From NCBI GenBank assembly GCA_013177825.1, contig JABLXX010000002.1, forward strand, positions 62,001 through 126,000: DNA of 64,000 nucleotides, given 5' to 3'. Below the pieces are notes generated by a model. That model had not been told where the DNA came from. It searched no databases and worked only from the letters and a program-made list of their open reading frames with translations. This DNA is from Syntrophaceae bacterium. Lineage in GTDB: Bacteria; Desulfobacterota; Syntrophia; Syntrophales; PHBD01. Both the position numbers and the translations under genes were made by a program. The first letter of the stretch is position 1. Each line of letters begins with the position of its first letter. Positions 44,559-59,500 of the stretch are shown in pieces.

Positions 44559-47500
44559 ATGTGGCGACTGAAAAACAGGAAAAAAGGAACGGCTGCGGCA
44601 GGAAAATCCGGGAACGGTCATGGGAAAAAGCCCCGGCCGTACCAGTTCGAGGCCCTGGAGCCGCGCCTGCTCCTTTCCGCGGATATCGTAATTCCCGTTG
44701 ACGATCTCAACGCGATTGCAGGCACCCTTCCGGTGGTCGTCGAGGAGGCCGCCCCCGCCGAAACAGAAGCCGTTCAGGCCGCGGATAACCTGGATCCGGC
44801 AGCGGTGGTGGAAACCACCGGCAGTGACAAGGCAGCGGAGGCTGGCGTCAAGGTTCCGACCGCGACGACGGATGCCTCCGCCACGGACAATTCCTCTCCG
44901 GCCGCGGTCCCGACCGCCCAGGACAGCCGCTGCGAGATCATCATCGTCGATCCGTCCATTCCCGACGCCCAGTCCCTCATCGAGACCCTTCTCAAGGAGT
45001 CCGGGCAGGAATGGTCCGTGGCGTCCGTCGTGGACGACGGCCAAGACGGGACGTCAGTGGCGCCCCTCTCCGGCGGGCAAGGCGATTCCGCTTCCTCCGC
45101 TTCGGACACGACCGACAAATCCGGCATTTTTATTTACTATCTCGATTCCGACAAGGACGGCGTCCGGCAGGTAACGGACATCCTTAAGCAGTACACGAAC
45201 CTCGACGCCGTGTATATCCTGTCCCATGGCGCATCCGGCGAGATCAGTCTCGGGACGACGGCGGTGCTTCAGGGAGTGCTGCAGGAGAGGGCGGCGGAAG
45301 TTGCGGCCTGGGGCGATTCCCTGAAGGACGGCGCCGATGTCCTGCTGTACGGCTGCGATGTGGCGGCAGGAGGGACCGGCATTGAGTTCGTCCGGACCCT
45401 GTCCTCGCTGACCGGCGCGGACGTGGCCGCCTCGACGGACAAGACGGGAGCGGCTGAAGCGGGCGGCGACTGGGACCTGGAATATCGGACCGGCGCAATT
45501 GAGGCGGCGGCCCTCTTTGCATCCGGAGACGGCGGGTACCGACACCTGATGCAGGACTTCGTCGGCACGACGGCCAATGAGACCCTGACGGGCACCAATT
45601 CGGGCGATAACTACATCTTCTCCGACGGCTGGGGTACCGACGTCGTCAGCGAGACCGGCGCGACCGGAACGGACACCCTGAATTTCTCCGCCGTCACGGC
45701 GGACCTCACCTTCACCATTCATGCGAACGGTACCGTCTCCGTGACGGACGGCACGAACTCCCTGAGCGGAGTCGCCAACATCGAACGGATCATCGGAGGG
45801 TCGGGGGACAACACCTTTGTCTTCGAAAACGGCGTGGTCTTCACGGGGACCATCGACGGCGGGACCGGCGGGACGAACACCCTCGACTACGCGGCCTGGA
45901 CCACGTCCGTCACGGTCGACCTAGCCGGCGGGCTGGCCACGGGGACGTCGGGTGTCAGCAACATCCGGAACGTCCGGGGAGGTTCGGCCGCCGACACCCT
46001 GAAGGGCGACGGCCAGGCCAACGCATTCACCGGCGGCGCCGGGAACGACACGCTGACGGGCCGAGCCGGGGACGACACGTACCGGATCACCGACGGCGGC
46101 GGGACCGACACGATCGTCGAAGTGACCGGCGAAGGCAGCGACACCCTCGACTACTCGCTCTACACGTCGGCCGTGACGGCAAACCTGACGGCCGGGACGG
46201 CGACGGATACGGCGGGCGTCGCTTCCATCGAGAACGTGACCGGCGGGGCGGGAAACGACGTCATCGTCGGGGACGCCAACGCCAACGTCCTGTACGGCGG
46301 TGCCGGAAACGACACGATCACCGGCGGCGGCGGCGCGGACGTGCTGGGCGGCGGCACGGGCGTGAACACGCTGACCGGCGGAACCGAAGACGACACGTAC
46401 ATGCTGGCCGGCGGAACCGACACGATCGTCGAATACGCCGACGAAGGGAGCGATACCCTCGACTACTCGGCCTATTCCACCGGTGTAACCGTGACGCTCG
46501 GCGGGGCCGCGACGGGCGTCTCCGGGATCGTGACCAGCATCGAGAACGTGACCGGCGGTACGGGGAACGACGTCCTCACCGGCGATGACAAGGCCAATGT
46601 CCTCTCCGGCGGTGCAGGCAACGACACGCTGAGCGGCGGGGCCGATGACGATGTGCTGGCGGGCGGGGCCGGAGACGACACCTACGTATTTGCGGCGGGG
46701 GGCGGGACCGACACGATTCTCGAGAGTGCCGCCGAGGGGAGCGACACCCTGGACTACTCCGCCTACGGGTCGGCGGTGACGGTGGACCTGGGGGCCGGGA
46801 CGGCGACGGCCACGGCGGGCGTCGGCAACATCGAAAACGTCATCGGCAGTACGGGGAACGACACGATCACCGGGGACGCGAACGCCAACGTCCTGGCTGG
46901 CGGCGCGGGCGACGACACGCTGTCCGGCGGGGCGGGAAACGACACGCTGTCGGGCGGTTCCGGGACGAACACCCTGTCCGGCGGCACGGATGACGACACC
47001 TATGTGCTGACGTCCGGCTCGATGAACACCATTACCGAGAACGCCGCCGAGGGGAGCGACACCGTCGACTACTCCTCCTATGCGGCAGCCGTGACCGCCA
47101 CACTGGGCGGTGCGGCGACGGGCGTCTCCGGAAGCCTCGTCAACATCGAGAACCTGACCGGCGGGGCCGGGAACGACGTCCTCACCGGCGACGCCAACGC
47201 CAACATCCTGAAAGGCGGCGCCGGCAACGACATCCTCGTCGGCGGAACGGGGAACGACACCTACGCCTTCGGAAACGGCTGGGGGACGGACACCATCGTC
47301 GATTCCAGCGCGGTGACGGATACGGACGTGCTCGACTTCTCAGCCGTCTCGGCGAACCTGGCCGTTATGGTCCTGGCGAGCGGCGCCCTCTCCGTGACAA
47401 GCGGTACCAATGCCCTGAACAACGTGGCCGTTGCGGAGCGGATCGTCGGCGGGAGCGGGAACAACACCTTCACCCTGGCGGCCGGCGCGAACTTCGCGGG

Positions 47501-50500
47501 ATCCGTCGACGGCGGCACCGGTGGGACGAACACCCTCGACTACTCCGCCTGGACCACCGACGTGATCGTGAACCTCTTCGGCGGTGCGGCGACGGGGATC
47601 GGCGGAGCCGTCAGCAACATCCGGAACGCCGCCGGCGGCTCGGGCTCCGACATGTTCATCGGCGACGCGAACGCAAACGTATTTACCGGCGGCGCGGGCG
47701 ACGATTACTACTACTTCTTCGTCGACGGGGAGGCCGACACGATCGTCGAGGCCGCGGGCAGTGGCAGCGACACCCTGGACTACTCCGAATACGGCGCCTC
47801 CGTGACGGTGAACCTGGCGACCGGGATGGCGACGGATGTCGTCAACGGATTCAGCAACATCGAGAACGTGGTAGGCAGCACCGAAGCGGACACGATCACC
47901 GGCGACACCAACGCGAACTACATCGCCGGCCGGGCGGGGAACGACATCCTGGCGGGCGGCGGCGGGAACGACACCTACATCTTCAAGGACGGCTGGGGAA
48001 CCGACACGATCACGGATTCCGCCGGAACGGATACCCTGGACTTCTCGGCCGTAACCTATGACCTGACCTTCACCATCCACGCCGACGGGACGGTCTCCGT
48101 CACGGACGGCACGAATACCTTGAGCCGCATTGCCGATGTCGAAAAGCTCATTGGCGGGAAGGTGGACAACACCTTTGTCTTCGAGGACGGCGCGGCCTTC
48201 GCCGGGACCATCGACGGCGGCGACGGACTCACCAACACCCTCGACTACTCGGCCTGGACCGCCGGCGTGGCGGTGAACCTGCCGGCCGGGACGGCGACGG
48301 GAACCAGCGGGGTCACCGGCATCAACAAGGTCGTCGGCGGCACCGCGAGCGACACGATCGCCATCGCCGACACCTGGGGGACCGTCACCGTCGGCGACGC
48401 CTCCGCGGCCGACACCGATGTCCTCGACCTCTCCTCCGTTTCGGCGGACCTCACGGTGACCTTCAACGCCGACGGGACCGTCTCCGTCTCCGACGGCACG
48501 AACGACCTGACCGTCACCTCCAACATCGAGCGGATCGTCGGCGGCTCCGGGAATAACACCTTCGCCTTTGAGAGCGGTGCGACCTTCGCGGGCACCATCG
48601 ACGGCGGCACGGGCGGGACGAACACCCTCGACTATTCGGCCTATACGACCGCGGTATCGGTGAACCTGTCCACCGGGACGGCGACGGGCATCGGCGGCGG
48701 CGCGGCCGGCAAGTTCAGCAACATCCGGAACGTGACCGGCGGCTCCGGGGCCGACACGCTGACCGGCGATGCGAGCGCCAACGTCCTGGCCGGCGGTGCG
48801 GGCAACGACACGCTGAGCGGCGGAGCCGGCGACGACACGTATGTCTTCGCGGCGGGCGGCGGGACCGACACGATCGTGGAGGCCGCGGACAGCGGCAGCG
48901 ACACCCTGGATTACTCCGCCTACACGACGGCCGTGGCGGTCAACCTGACCGCCGGGACGGCAACGGGCACCGCGGGCGTCGGTAACATCGAGAACGTGAC
49001 CGGCGGGTCCGGGAACGACACCATCACAGGCGACGCCAATGCGAATATTCTGAGTGGCGGGTCCGGGAACGACACCCTGACCGGCGGGGACGGCGACGAC
49101 ACCTATGTCTTCGAAGACGGCTGGGGGACCGATACGGTCACCGATTCCGCAGGCACCGACGCCCTCGACTTCTCCGCCGTGACGGCCGTCTTGACACACA
49201 CCCTGTCCGGGAGCGGCACCTTATCGGTGACGGACGGCACGAATGCCCTGAGCGGGATCACCGGGATGGAAAGCGTCGCCGGCGGCCAGGGGAGCGACCG
49301 CTTCGCCTTCGCCAACGCGGCGACCTTCTCCGGCACCCTCGACGGCGGGGCGGGGGCGAACACCCTCGACTACTCCTCCTACACGACGGCGGTCGTCGTC
49401 GACCTGGGGGCCGGGACGGCCCTGGCCGGCGCGGTCACCGCCACCGTCGGCAACATTCAGAACGTGATCGGCGGCTCCGGGGCCGACACGCTGACCGGCG
49501 ACGCGGAGGACAACATCCTGGCCGGCGGGGCCGGAAACGACGTGCTCACCGGCGGGGCCGGGAACGACACCTACGTGATCAAGGCGGCTGGCGGGACCGA
49601 CACGATCGGCGATTCCGGCGGCAGCGACACCCTGGACTACTCCGGCTATACGGGAGGATCCGTTTCCGCGAACCTGACCGCGGGGACCGCAACGGGGGTG
49701 ACGAGCGGTTTCAGCGGCATCGAGAACGTCATTGGAAGCTCCGCCAACGACGCCCTGACCGGGGCGGCCGGGAACAACGTCTATTCCTTCACCAACGGCT
49801 GGGGGACCGACACCATCAGCGATCCCGGCACGACGGGCAACACCCTCGATTTCTCCGCCGTGACGGTGGACCTGACCTTCACCCTTCACACCGACGGCAC
49901 GGTTTCGGTGACCGACGGCACGAACGCCCTGAACCGTATTGGGAACATCGACAAGCTGGTCGGCGGCCAGGGGAGCAACCGCTTTGTCTTCGAGGACGGC
50001 GCCGCCTTTGCCGGAATCCTCGACGGCGGCCTTCTGGGCACGAGCACCCTCGACTACTCCGCTTATACGACGGCGGTGACCGTCAACCTGGGCGCGGGAA
50101 CGGCCACGGGGACGAGCGGCGTCGTCCACATGGACAACGTAACCGGCGGTGCCGAGGACGACACGATCACCGGCGACGCCGGCAACAATGTCCTGACCGG
50201 TGGCCTGGGAGACGACACCCTGGCTGGCGGGACCGGGGACGACACCTACGTGATCACCGCCACGAGCGGGACCGACACGATCACGGAGGGGAGCGATTAC
50301 GACGACGGCAGCGACACCCTGGACTATACGGGCTATGCCGGCGCCGTAGCGGTGGACCTCGCGGCGGGGACGGCGACGGGAACCGACGGGATCGGCGAGA
50401 TCGAGAACGTGAACCTGGGCTCCGGCAGCGAAATCCTGAGCGGGTCGACCACCGACAACACCTTCATCTTCCACAACGGCTGGGGCACGGACACGATCAC

Positions 50501-53500
50501 CAACGCCGGCGTGATGGACTACGACACCCTCGACTTCTCGGCGGTGACGACGAACCTGGTCTTCTCCATCCTCGCCGACGGGTCCCTCACGGTGACGAGC
50601 GGCGCCAACACGCTCACCGTCGGGACCGGCATCGACAACATCATCGGCGGCCAGGGGGTCAACCATTTCGACATCGCCGCCGATTCGGTCTTCAACGGGT
50701 ACATCGACGGCGGGACCGGAACGACGACCCTGGACTACTCCGCCTGGACGGAGGCCGTCGAGATCGACCTCACCGCTTACGGGCTCCGGGAAAACACCGG
50801 CGACGCCCCGGGCTCGAACGGGATCCTGAACATCGACACCATCATCGGCGGGACCTCCGGGGAAGACTCCCTGACGGGGCCCATGGCGGCCAACACCTGG
50901 ACCATCACCGGGGCGAACGCGGGGACCCTCTCCAACTCCATCGGGACGATCAGTTTCACCTCCTTCGAGAACCTGACCGGCGCGGCGGACTTCGACGACC
51001 TCTTCGCCATTGCGGCCGCCGGGAGCATCAGCGGCACGATCAGCGGCAACGTCTACGGGGTGTCCAGCGGTACCGACACGGTCCGCCTCAGCGGCGGCAC
51101 CTTCACCCGGGTGACCTACAGCGTGTTTTCATCGGACGCGGGACTGATCTCCCGCGACACCGACAACCTGAAATACAGGTACATGGAGGCCGTGGAGGAT
51201 GCATCCACGGCGACGACGCGCGTCTTCACCTCCGCCGGGGCGACGGTCAACCTCGGCGCGACGCCCGCCGCAGGCGAGACCTGGACGGTCACGGTGGACG
51301 GCACCGCCTATAGCCACGTCGTCACGGGGGCCACCACGGCAAAGGTGACCTTCAGCGGTGCGCCGGTCGAAGGGGACGTCTGGACGGTCCGGGTGGGAGC
51401 CACGGATTACACGTATACGCTGGGGTCCGGCGAAGGCCTGAATGAGGCCGTGGCGGGCCTGGCCGCCCTGATCGACGCGGCGGACGGCTATGCGGCCGTC
51501 GCGGAGGGGAGCGTCCTTTCCGTCGTGAAGCTCGCCGGGGGCGCGATGACCGTGACGGCCGACGTCACGGACACGGCCGGCGCCGCGGCGGCCGTCGACG
51601 GAACGACGGCCCTGACCTCGACGGTGGCCCTGAGCGGCACGGTGACATTGAATGATGTCTGGTGGCTCATCGTGGACGGGGCCGGGTACAGCCACACGGT
51701 TGCCGCCGGCGACACGCTCTCGGGAATCGCCGCCGCGCTGGCGGCCCAGATCAACGCCGTCGCCGGATTCACGGCCTCCGTGGACAACGGCGTCATCGCC
51801 GTCACGAAGCTGGCCGGGGTGGAAATGAATGTCTCGACGTCCCTTCCCGCGCTCGGCTCCGCGACCATCGTGGAAACGGAGAGCCTGGAGTCGGTCGTCG
51901 CCGCGCTCGCCGCTCTGGTCGATGCCGCCGATGGCTACGCCGCCTATGTGAACGGTGACGGCGCCATCGCGATCTCGCGGCTCGACGGGACAACGCCGGG
52001 CGTGACCGTCACGGTGCCGGCCCGCGTCACCAAGAGCGTCGTCCTCGCGACCACGGGAGACGACCACATCGACCTCGACTGGGACGGCTCCAACTGGACC
52101 GTCACGAGCCTCTACGGCACCTTCGGCGACTTCACCTTCAAGGACCCGACGGGCACGCTGACCCTCAACGCCGGGGCGGGCAACGACACGATCACCGTCG
52201 GCGCGGTCGCCGAGACGGGCGAGCTGGTCATCGACGGCGGGACCGGCACGGACAGCGTTTCCCTCGAAGTCGACGCGGTCGCGGGAACGCCGAAGTCCAT
52301 CACCTTCGGCGCCAGTGACGTGCGGCTCGGCGGCGCCGTCCAGTTCGCCTACGCCAACATGGAGAGCGGCAGGAACGTCATCGTCAACGCCACCAGCGGG
52401 GCGGACACGATCACGCTCGCCTCCTCCGGGGCCAATTACACGGTGAGCGCCGGGACGTTCGGCACGATCACCCTGGCCGACCCGGGGACGGGCGGCTCCC
52501 TCACGATCCGGGGCGGGGCGGGGAACGACTCGATCAGCGCCGCGGGCATCACCACCTTCGCCGCGGGCCTCCGGGTGGAGGGCGGCGACGGGACCGATTC
52601 GCTCACGCTGGGATCGGGCACCTTTGCCAACGTGGCCTTTGCCGCCGACATCGAGACGGTCACCGCCGATGCCGCCACGATCGCCGACTTCGTCTTCAAC
52701 GCCCGGCCGGCCACTGCCAACCGGGTCACGGTCTCCCGGCCCGAGGCCGGCAAGATCACGATCACCGATGACTCGGACCTTGGAATCACGACCGTCGTTA
52801 TCAAGGATCCCACGTCGTCCCTGACGATCAACACCGACTACAACGCCCCCTACACGACGACGGAGTACATCCACCTGCAGGCACTGGGGAACTTCAGCGC
52901 CGACCTGACCCTGGACGGCGGAAGCCTGAACAAGAACCTCGACGGGTCCGACGAGGTCGTCATCGAGGGCAGCCTGTACCTCACGGGACACACCCTGAAG
53001 GTCCAGGCCGAGACGATCACGGTCAACAGCGGCGTGACCGTCTCTACGAGCTACGGCTCCGGGCAGGCGGGGAGCATTCAGTTCGACGGGTACCACATCA
53101 ACATCGGCACGAACGCCCAGCTCCTGGCGCAGGGCTCCACCACGGACACCAGCGGCGACATCTCCCTCCTGGCGGTGGACGACGACGCCCTTCTCACGCC
53201 CTTCCTGAGCATCGACCTGACGGACGTGGACGTGACCGTCGCCACGGGCGCTGAGATCCGGGGCCGGGACGTCACGATCCTCGCCACGGCGGACAGCACG
53301 AAGTTCCTCACGGCGGACGACTGGTACACGAACTACCCCGCCAACATCCTGGGCTCCCTGATCGAGGGGCTCACCAAGATCGGGGCCGGCGTCGCCGTCG
53401 CCCAGGCGGACTCGGACATCGACATCCAGACGGGGACCACGATCACGTCCCGGGACTTCACGGCTTATGCCAAGAGCGCGGTCTACCTCTCCGCGTCGCC

Positions 53501-56500
53501 CACCACGTTCATGGTCGGCGTGTCCCTGGGAATCGCCCTCACGGACGCCAGCACCACCATGGCCGGCAGCCTGACGGCGACCGGGGACGCCACCTTCCGC
53601 GCCACGACGGACCAGACCCTCGACATCGTCTGCGACACGACGGGCCTCAAGGGGATCGCCGGGTCGGTGGCCATCGGCGTGATCGTCTCCAACACGAATG
53701 CCGTCGTCACGGACGACGCCGTCCTGACCGTCGGCGACGACCTCTACGTGCAGGCGGACACGGCGGACGCCGTCCGCGTCATGGCGCGGTCCACCGCCGG
53801 GAAGGACGGCTCCGTGGCCGTGGCCATCGCCTTCACCTACGAGGACGGCGAGACCAACGCCTTCCTGGACGGGAAGGCGACCGTCGGCGGGGACATCGAG
53901 GTCAACGCGCTCATGGTCCAGAACTCCGTCGACGTGAAGAAGCTCTTCGTCATCCCGTCGACGTCCATTGGGACGTCCGCCTCGGCGGGGGTGGGCGACG
54001 ACTCCAAGGGCGACTACCTGGACGACGCGAAATCCGGCGCTATCAGCAAGATCACAACGCCGATCAAGAACTGGGTGACCAAGAAGTGGTACGAATTCAA
54101 GAACAAGCAGCCCGACGACTCCAAGTCCACGGAGCCCTCCTACGACGTCGCCGCGGGGCTGGCCATCGCGGTGGACACGAACACGACGACGGCGCGGATC
54201 GGCGACGGAAACGCGGACCTGGACAACAAGAACGGCGAGGTCCAGGCCGCCGGCTCCGTGAAGGTCTATAGTTCGATTGCCAACGCGCCCTACGTCAGCG
54301 GCGGGGCATCCACGGAGAACAACGACGACGCGAAGATCCCCAAGGGGAGCAACAAGTTCTCCGGGGCCTTCGGCGTCACCATCGGCGTCTACGAGAACGA
54401 CGCCCAGGCGTACATCAACTCGAAGGCCAAGGTGGACGCCGGGGCCGACCTGACGGTCCAGGCGGAGACTCTGACCGACTACGTCTGGTCCGGCTGGTCC
54501 AACATCGTCGAGCCCACGCTGGAGAATCCCACCTACACGACGGAGAACGCCGAGGCGGACATCACGGTGACCAACGGCGACATCGTCGAGGTGTGCTCCA
54601 ACAACACCGGCGGCGGCGACGTGGGGACCTGGTACGAGTACATCGGCAACGCGCCGTCGCACGAGATCAACCTGGTCACGGAGGACTTCTCCGACACCGA
54701 CCTCTGGGAGAGCATCAATCCCTACGCCCGGAAGGCCCTGGGCCTCATCACCAACCTGACGACCTACATCAACAGCGACCTGGGAACCTCCAACTGGCTG
54801 GCCAACGACTGGACCTCCGCCACGGCCTCGGGGGAGGCCCTGGCCATCGCCGGGGCGGTCACCTTCCTGGATCTGACGAACAAGGCCGGGGCGGTCATCA
54901 AGAGTGACGCCCTGATCAACCAGGAGGCCGACGCCACGCCGCTCACGGACCGGAACGTCATTGTCCAGGCGGTGAACCACAACGAAGCCGTCCACTTCAT
55001 CGGCAACATCAGCCTTCCCGATCCCATCGGCATCGTGAAGGACTGGGACCGGACGAAAAGCGCCAAGGAGAACCTCAAGGAGGGCTTGGATCCCAGCGGA
55101 ACGAGCGGCGACAAGGGGGCCGTCGGCGTCTCCGTGGGAATCTTCCTGTACAACGACGACGCCATCGCCCGGATCGAAGACGGGGTCCTCCTCGACGCGG
55201 ACAGCCTGAACGTCAGTGCCGAGACCGTCGTCCTCGACATCACCCTCGGCGCCTCCGGCGGCAACTCGGAAAACCTAGCCATCAACGGCGTGGTCCTGGT
55301 CAACGTGGTCCAGAACCGGACCATCGCCCAGATCGCCGGCGGCGCCGTCATCGATGTCGGCTCCGGCGATGCCGGAGACGGATCCTCGGCGGTCAGCGTC
55401 AGTGCGACGGACACGTCCTACGTCATCTGCGTGGCCGGTAGCGTCGCCGTTTCGGAGGCGACGGGCATCGGCGCCTCCGTGGGCGTCAACTACGTCAGCC
55501 GCGACACCCAGGCGGTCATCGGGGATCTCGCGACGGACACCCCCACGGCCGTTGGCGACAAGGGCAGCTTCACCTCCGACGGAAACGTCAAGGTCAACGC
55601 GAAAAACGACGGCTTCATCGGGGCCTTTGCCGTCTCCGGGGCCATCGCTGCACCGAGCAACAAACCCGAGAGCCCGACGACCAAGCCGAACAATCCCGGT
55701 ACCGGCGGCACCCAGGGATCCGACGGATCGTCGAAGAGCAACTCCGATCTGTCCAACTGGCAGTCCAAGTGGGGCGACCTGCTGAAGGAAGGCGTGGACA
55801 AGGGCAAGCTCTCCGGCAACATCGCCGGCACGACGAAGACGGAGACCAACCAGACGTCCCAGAACAAGTCGGGCGTAGGCGTCTCCGGGTCCGTAGCCAT
55901 CAACATCGTCGACGACGACGCCCGGGCCTACGTGCTCAACACGGGCGCCTTCACAGTATCCAACGGGGTCCTCGACCTCGACGCCGCCAACAGCACGGGG
56001 GTGATCTCCCTGGCGGGCGCCGTCGCCTTCGCCAAGAGCACCGGCACCGGGTCCGCAACGGGAGTCGCCGGCGGCTTCGCCATCAGCGTCCTCTCCGGCA
56101 CCACGGATGCGTATGTCGATGGGGCCGTGAGCCTCGCCACCAAGGGGCTCACGATCGACGCGGTCCGGTTCGGCTGGCTCGTCTCCCTGGCGGCGGGATT
56201 CGCCGGCGCCACGGGCAGCAAGGGAACCGGCGTCGCCGGCTCGGTGGGCGTCAACATCGGGAACTACAGCACCGAGGCGGCCCTCCGCAACATCGCCGGC
56301 ACCGTTTACATCAACGGCGACGTCCTCCTCAACGCGGAAGACGAGACCTACCTGATCGCCGTCGCCGGCTCCGCCGCGTTCGGGAGCAAGGCGGGCGTCG
56401 GTGTCGCCATCGGCTTCTCCTATACCGAGAACACGATCCTCGCACAGCTCTCCCAGCTGGATGACTTCACCATCACGGGCGTCTTGAATCTCGACGCCAC

Positions 56501-59500
56501 CGCCGACGGCCTCATCGTCGCCGTCACCGGATCGGTCGGCGTGTCCACGGGCGGATCGAACGACTCCGGCGGATACGCCGGGGCGGGGACCGTCTCCATC
56601 AACCTCCTGAAGAACACCGTGAAGTCGGAGATCCTGGACACGGTCACGGGTGCCGACAACGCGCTCGGCATCACGCTCAACGCCCAGGACGACACGGACA
56701 TCTATTCCTTTGCCGGGGCCTTCGCCGCCGGCAAGAAAGCCGGCCTCGGCGCCGCCATCGCGGTGAACAGCGTGGACAACGACGTCCTGACGCTGGTCAA
56801 GGACTCGACGCTTGGGACCCTCGGGGCCTTCAACGACACGGCCAGCGAGGAGGGCACCGTCGTCACGCTGGCCGTCGCCGGGGCGGGGTCGCAGAAACTG
56901 GCCATCGCCGGCTCCGTAGCGATGAACATCTTCAACAACGTCATCGACGCCCAGGTCATCGGCAGCACGATCGTGGCGGCCGGTCTGATCCGCATGGCCG
57001 CGCAGGACAAGGAGACGAGCGTGGCCCTGGGCGGCGGTATCGCCGTGTCCACCGGACAGGGCGCGGTCGGAGCCGCCATCGGCGTCAACCTGGTCTTCAA
57101 CACGGTCACGGCCAGACTGCAGACGTCCACGCTGAACTCCACCGGCTCGACCATCGACATCGAGGCCCTGGCGGAGGAAGTCCTCGTCAGCGTCACCCTC
57201 GGCGGGGCGGGGGGCGAGAAGTTCGCCCTCGGCGGGTCCATCGCGGCGAACATCGTCATGAACACCATCGAGGCCAGTGTCTACGGAGGATCGGTCCTGG
57301 ATGCGAACGGTCTCGGGGCGGCAACCGGCGACATCGGCATCACCGCGAGCGACAGGACGACATCCGTCCTCGTGGCGGGCGGGTTCGCAGGCTCTTCCAA
57401 GGCCGCCGTTGGGGTCGCCGCCTCGACGACCTACATCGAAAACCAGGTCCGGGCCGTGGTCGATGGCTCGAACATCACAACCAGCGACGGCCAGGTCACC
57501 ATCGAGGCCGGGGTCGGACAGCCCGCGACGGCGGCGGATCCGTCGGCAATCGGCCTCGGCACCTCCGGCGTCGAGCTGCCCACGACGAGCAGTTCCTCCG
57601 TCATCAACGTCACCGCCGGCGGGGCCGGATCGGGCAAGTTCGCCGCCGGCGTCGGCATCTCCGTCAACACGATCAACAACACGATCGAAGCAGTCGTCAC
57701 GAACGGTTCGTCGATCGATTCCTACGGCTCCGTCGGCCTGTCCGCGGTCGATGCCTCCGTGATCGACGCCATCGCCTTCGGCGGGGCCGGAGCCGGGTCC
57801 ATCGCCGGCGGCGGGGCCATCTCCGCCAACGTCATCACGAACAGGATCCGCACGGCCGTCGAGGACTCGACCATCCATGCCGGCGTGAACTTCGCCGGGA
57901 CCCCCGGGACCACCCTGACCAACGCCAACGCGACGGTCACGCTGGGAGCCACCTCCTCCTCGATCATCCGGGCCCTCGGCATCGGCGTCTCCGGCGGGGG
58001 CGACGTCGCGATTTCCGTGACCGCCCTGGGGAACGCCGTCGCCAACGACGTGACCTCGACCATCAGCGGATCGACCATCATGGCCGGCGGGGACGTGGCC
58101 CTTTCCTCCTCCGACATCGCCCCGGGCATCCTGCCCTCCTGGATGCTCCCGGCGGACAAGCAGGCCCAGCTGGACGACGCGCTGGACGGGTCGCCCCTGG
58201 AGCCGGAGGCGAACATCCTGGCCATCATGGTCAGCGTGGCCGGCTCCGGAAAAGTGGCCGTCGGCGTCTCCCTCATGGGCAACGTCGTGAACAACGAGGT
58301 CCGGACGAAGATCGACGACTCGACGGTCCTGGCGGGAGTGAATGCGCAGACGGCGGCGACCCTGAATTCCAATGCGAACGTCCGGCTGACGTCCCTGTCG
58401 GACGCCGCCATCATGGCGATCACCGTGGGCGTCGGCGCCTCCGGGCAGGTGGCCGTCCAGGCGACCGGTTTCGGGAACGTGATCGCCAACTCCATCGAGT
58501 CCTCGATCATCGGCGGATCCATTGTCCGGACCGGCGGCCTCGTGGACCTGACGGCGACGGACCAGTCGCAGATCACCTCCTTCGGGCTCAGCATCGCCGC
58601 CTCCGGCAACGCCGCCATTTCGGCCATCGTCGGGGCCAACGTGATCACCAACTCGGTGACGGCACAGATCTCCGGCTCAACGGTCTCCAGCGGGTCGACC
58701 CTCAACATCGACGCACAGAACAAGGCGACCATCTTCAGCTTCGCCGGCGGCGTGGCCGCCTCGGGCTCGGTGGCGGTCCAGGTGACCATCGCGGCGAACG
58801 TGGTGGCCAACACCACGGAGGCGTCGATCAACGACAAGGTCTTCGACGACAGCGGCCGGGTGATCGACGGCTCCGCTTCGGCGTCGACTGTGACGGCGGG
58901 CGGAAACGTCACCATCTCGGCCACCGACACGTCGAGCATCGACGCCCTGGCCTTCGGCGTCGCCGGTTCGGGTGCCGTATCCGTCGGCGTGGCCCTGGGG
59001 GCGAACGTCATCACGAACACCATCCTGGCCGGCATCGACGGGTCCACGCTGACCGCGGCCGCCGCCGCGGGCGTGGGGCTGTCCGCGAAGTCGTCCGCCG
59101 TCATCCGGACGGTGGCCGTCGGGGTCTCCGCCTCGGGGACCGTGGCCGTGCAGGTGACGGCCATGGGGAACGTCATCGCCAACGACGTGACGGCCGTGAT
59201 CAGCGATTCCACCGTGATGGCCGGGAAAGACGTGACCGTGAAGGCCGAGGACGTTGCGCCCAGCCTGATCCCGTCCTGGATCGTTCCCGCGGACCGGGCG
59301 GACGAGCTCAACGACAACCTCGCCGGCTCCCCCGTCGACCTCGACGGGAACATCCTGGCCATCATGGTCAGCGTGGCCGCCAGCGGCACCGTGGCGGTCA
59401 ATGCATCCTTCATGGGGAACGTCATCACGAACGACGTCCAGGCGACCATCGACCATTCGACGGTCACCACCACCAATGGCGGCAAGATCGATCTCGACGC

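Noticed and set aside
44401-52000. CRISPR array in the repeat-rich 3' third
   Set aside because: The repeats are coding, in one frame, diverged and without constant-length unique spacers.
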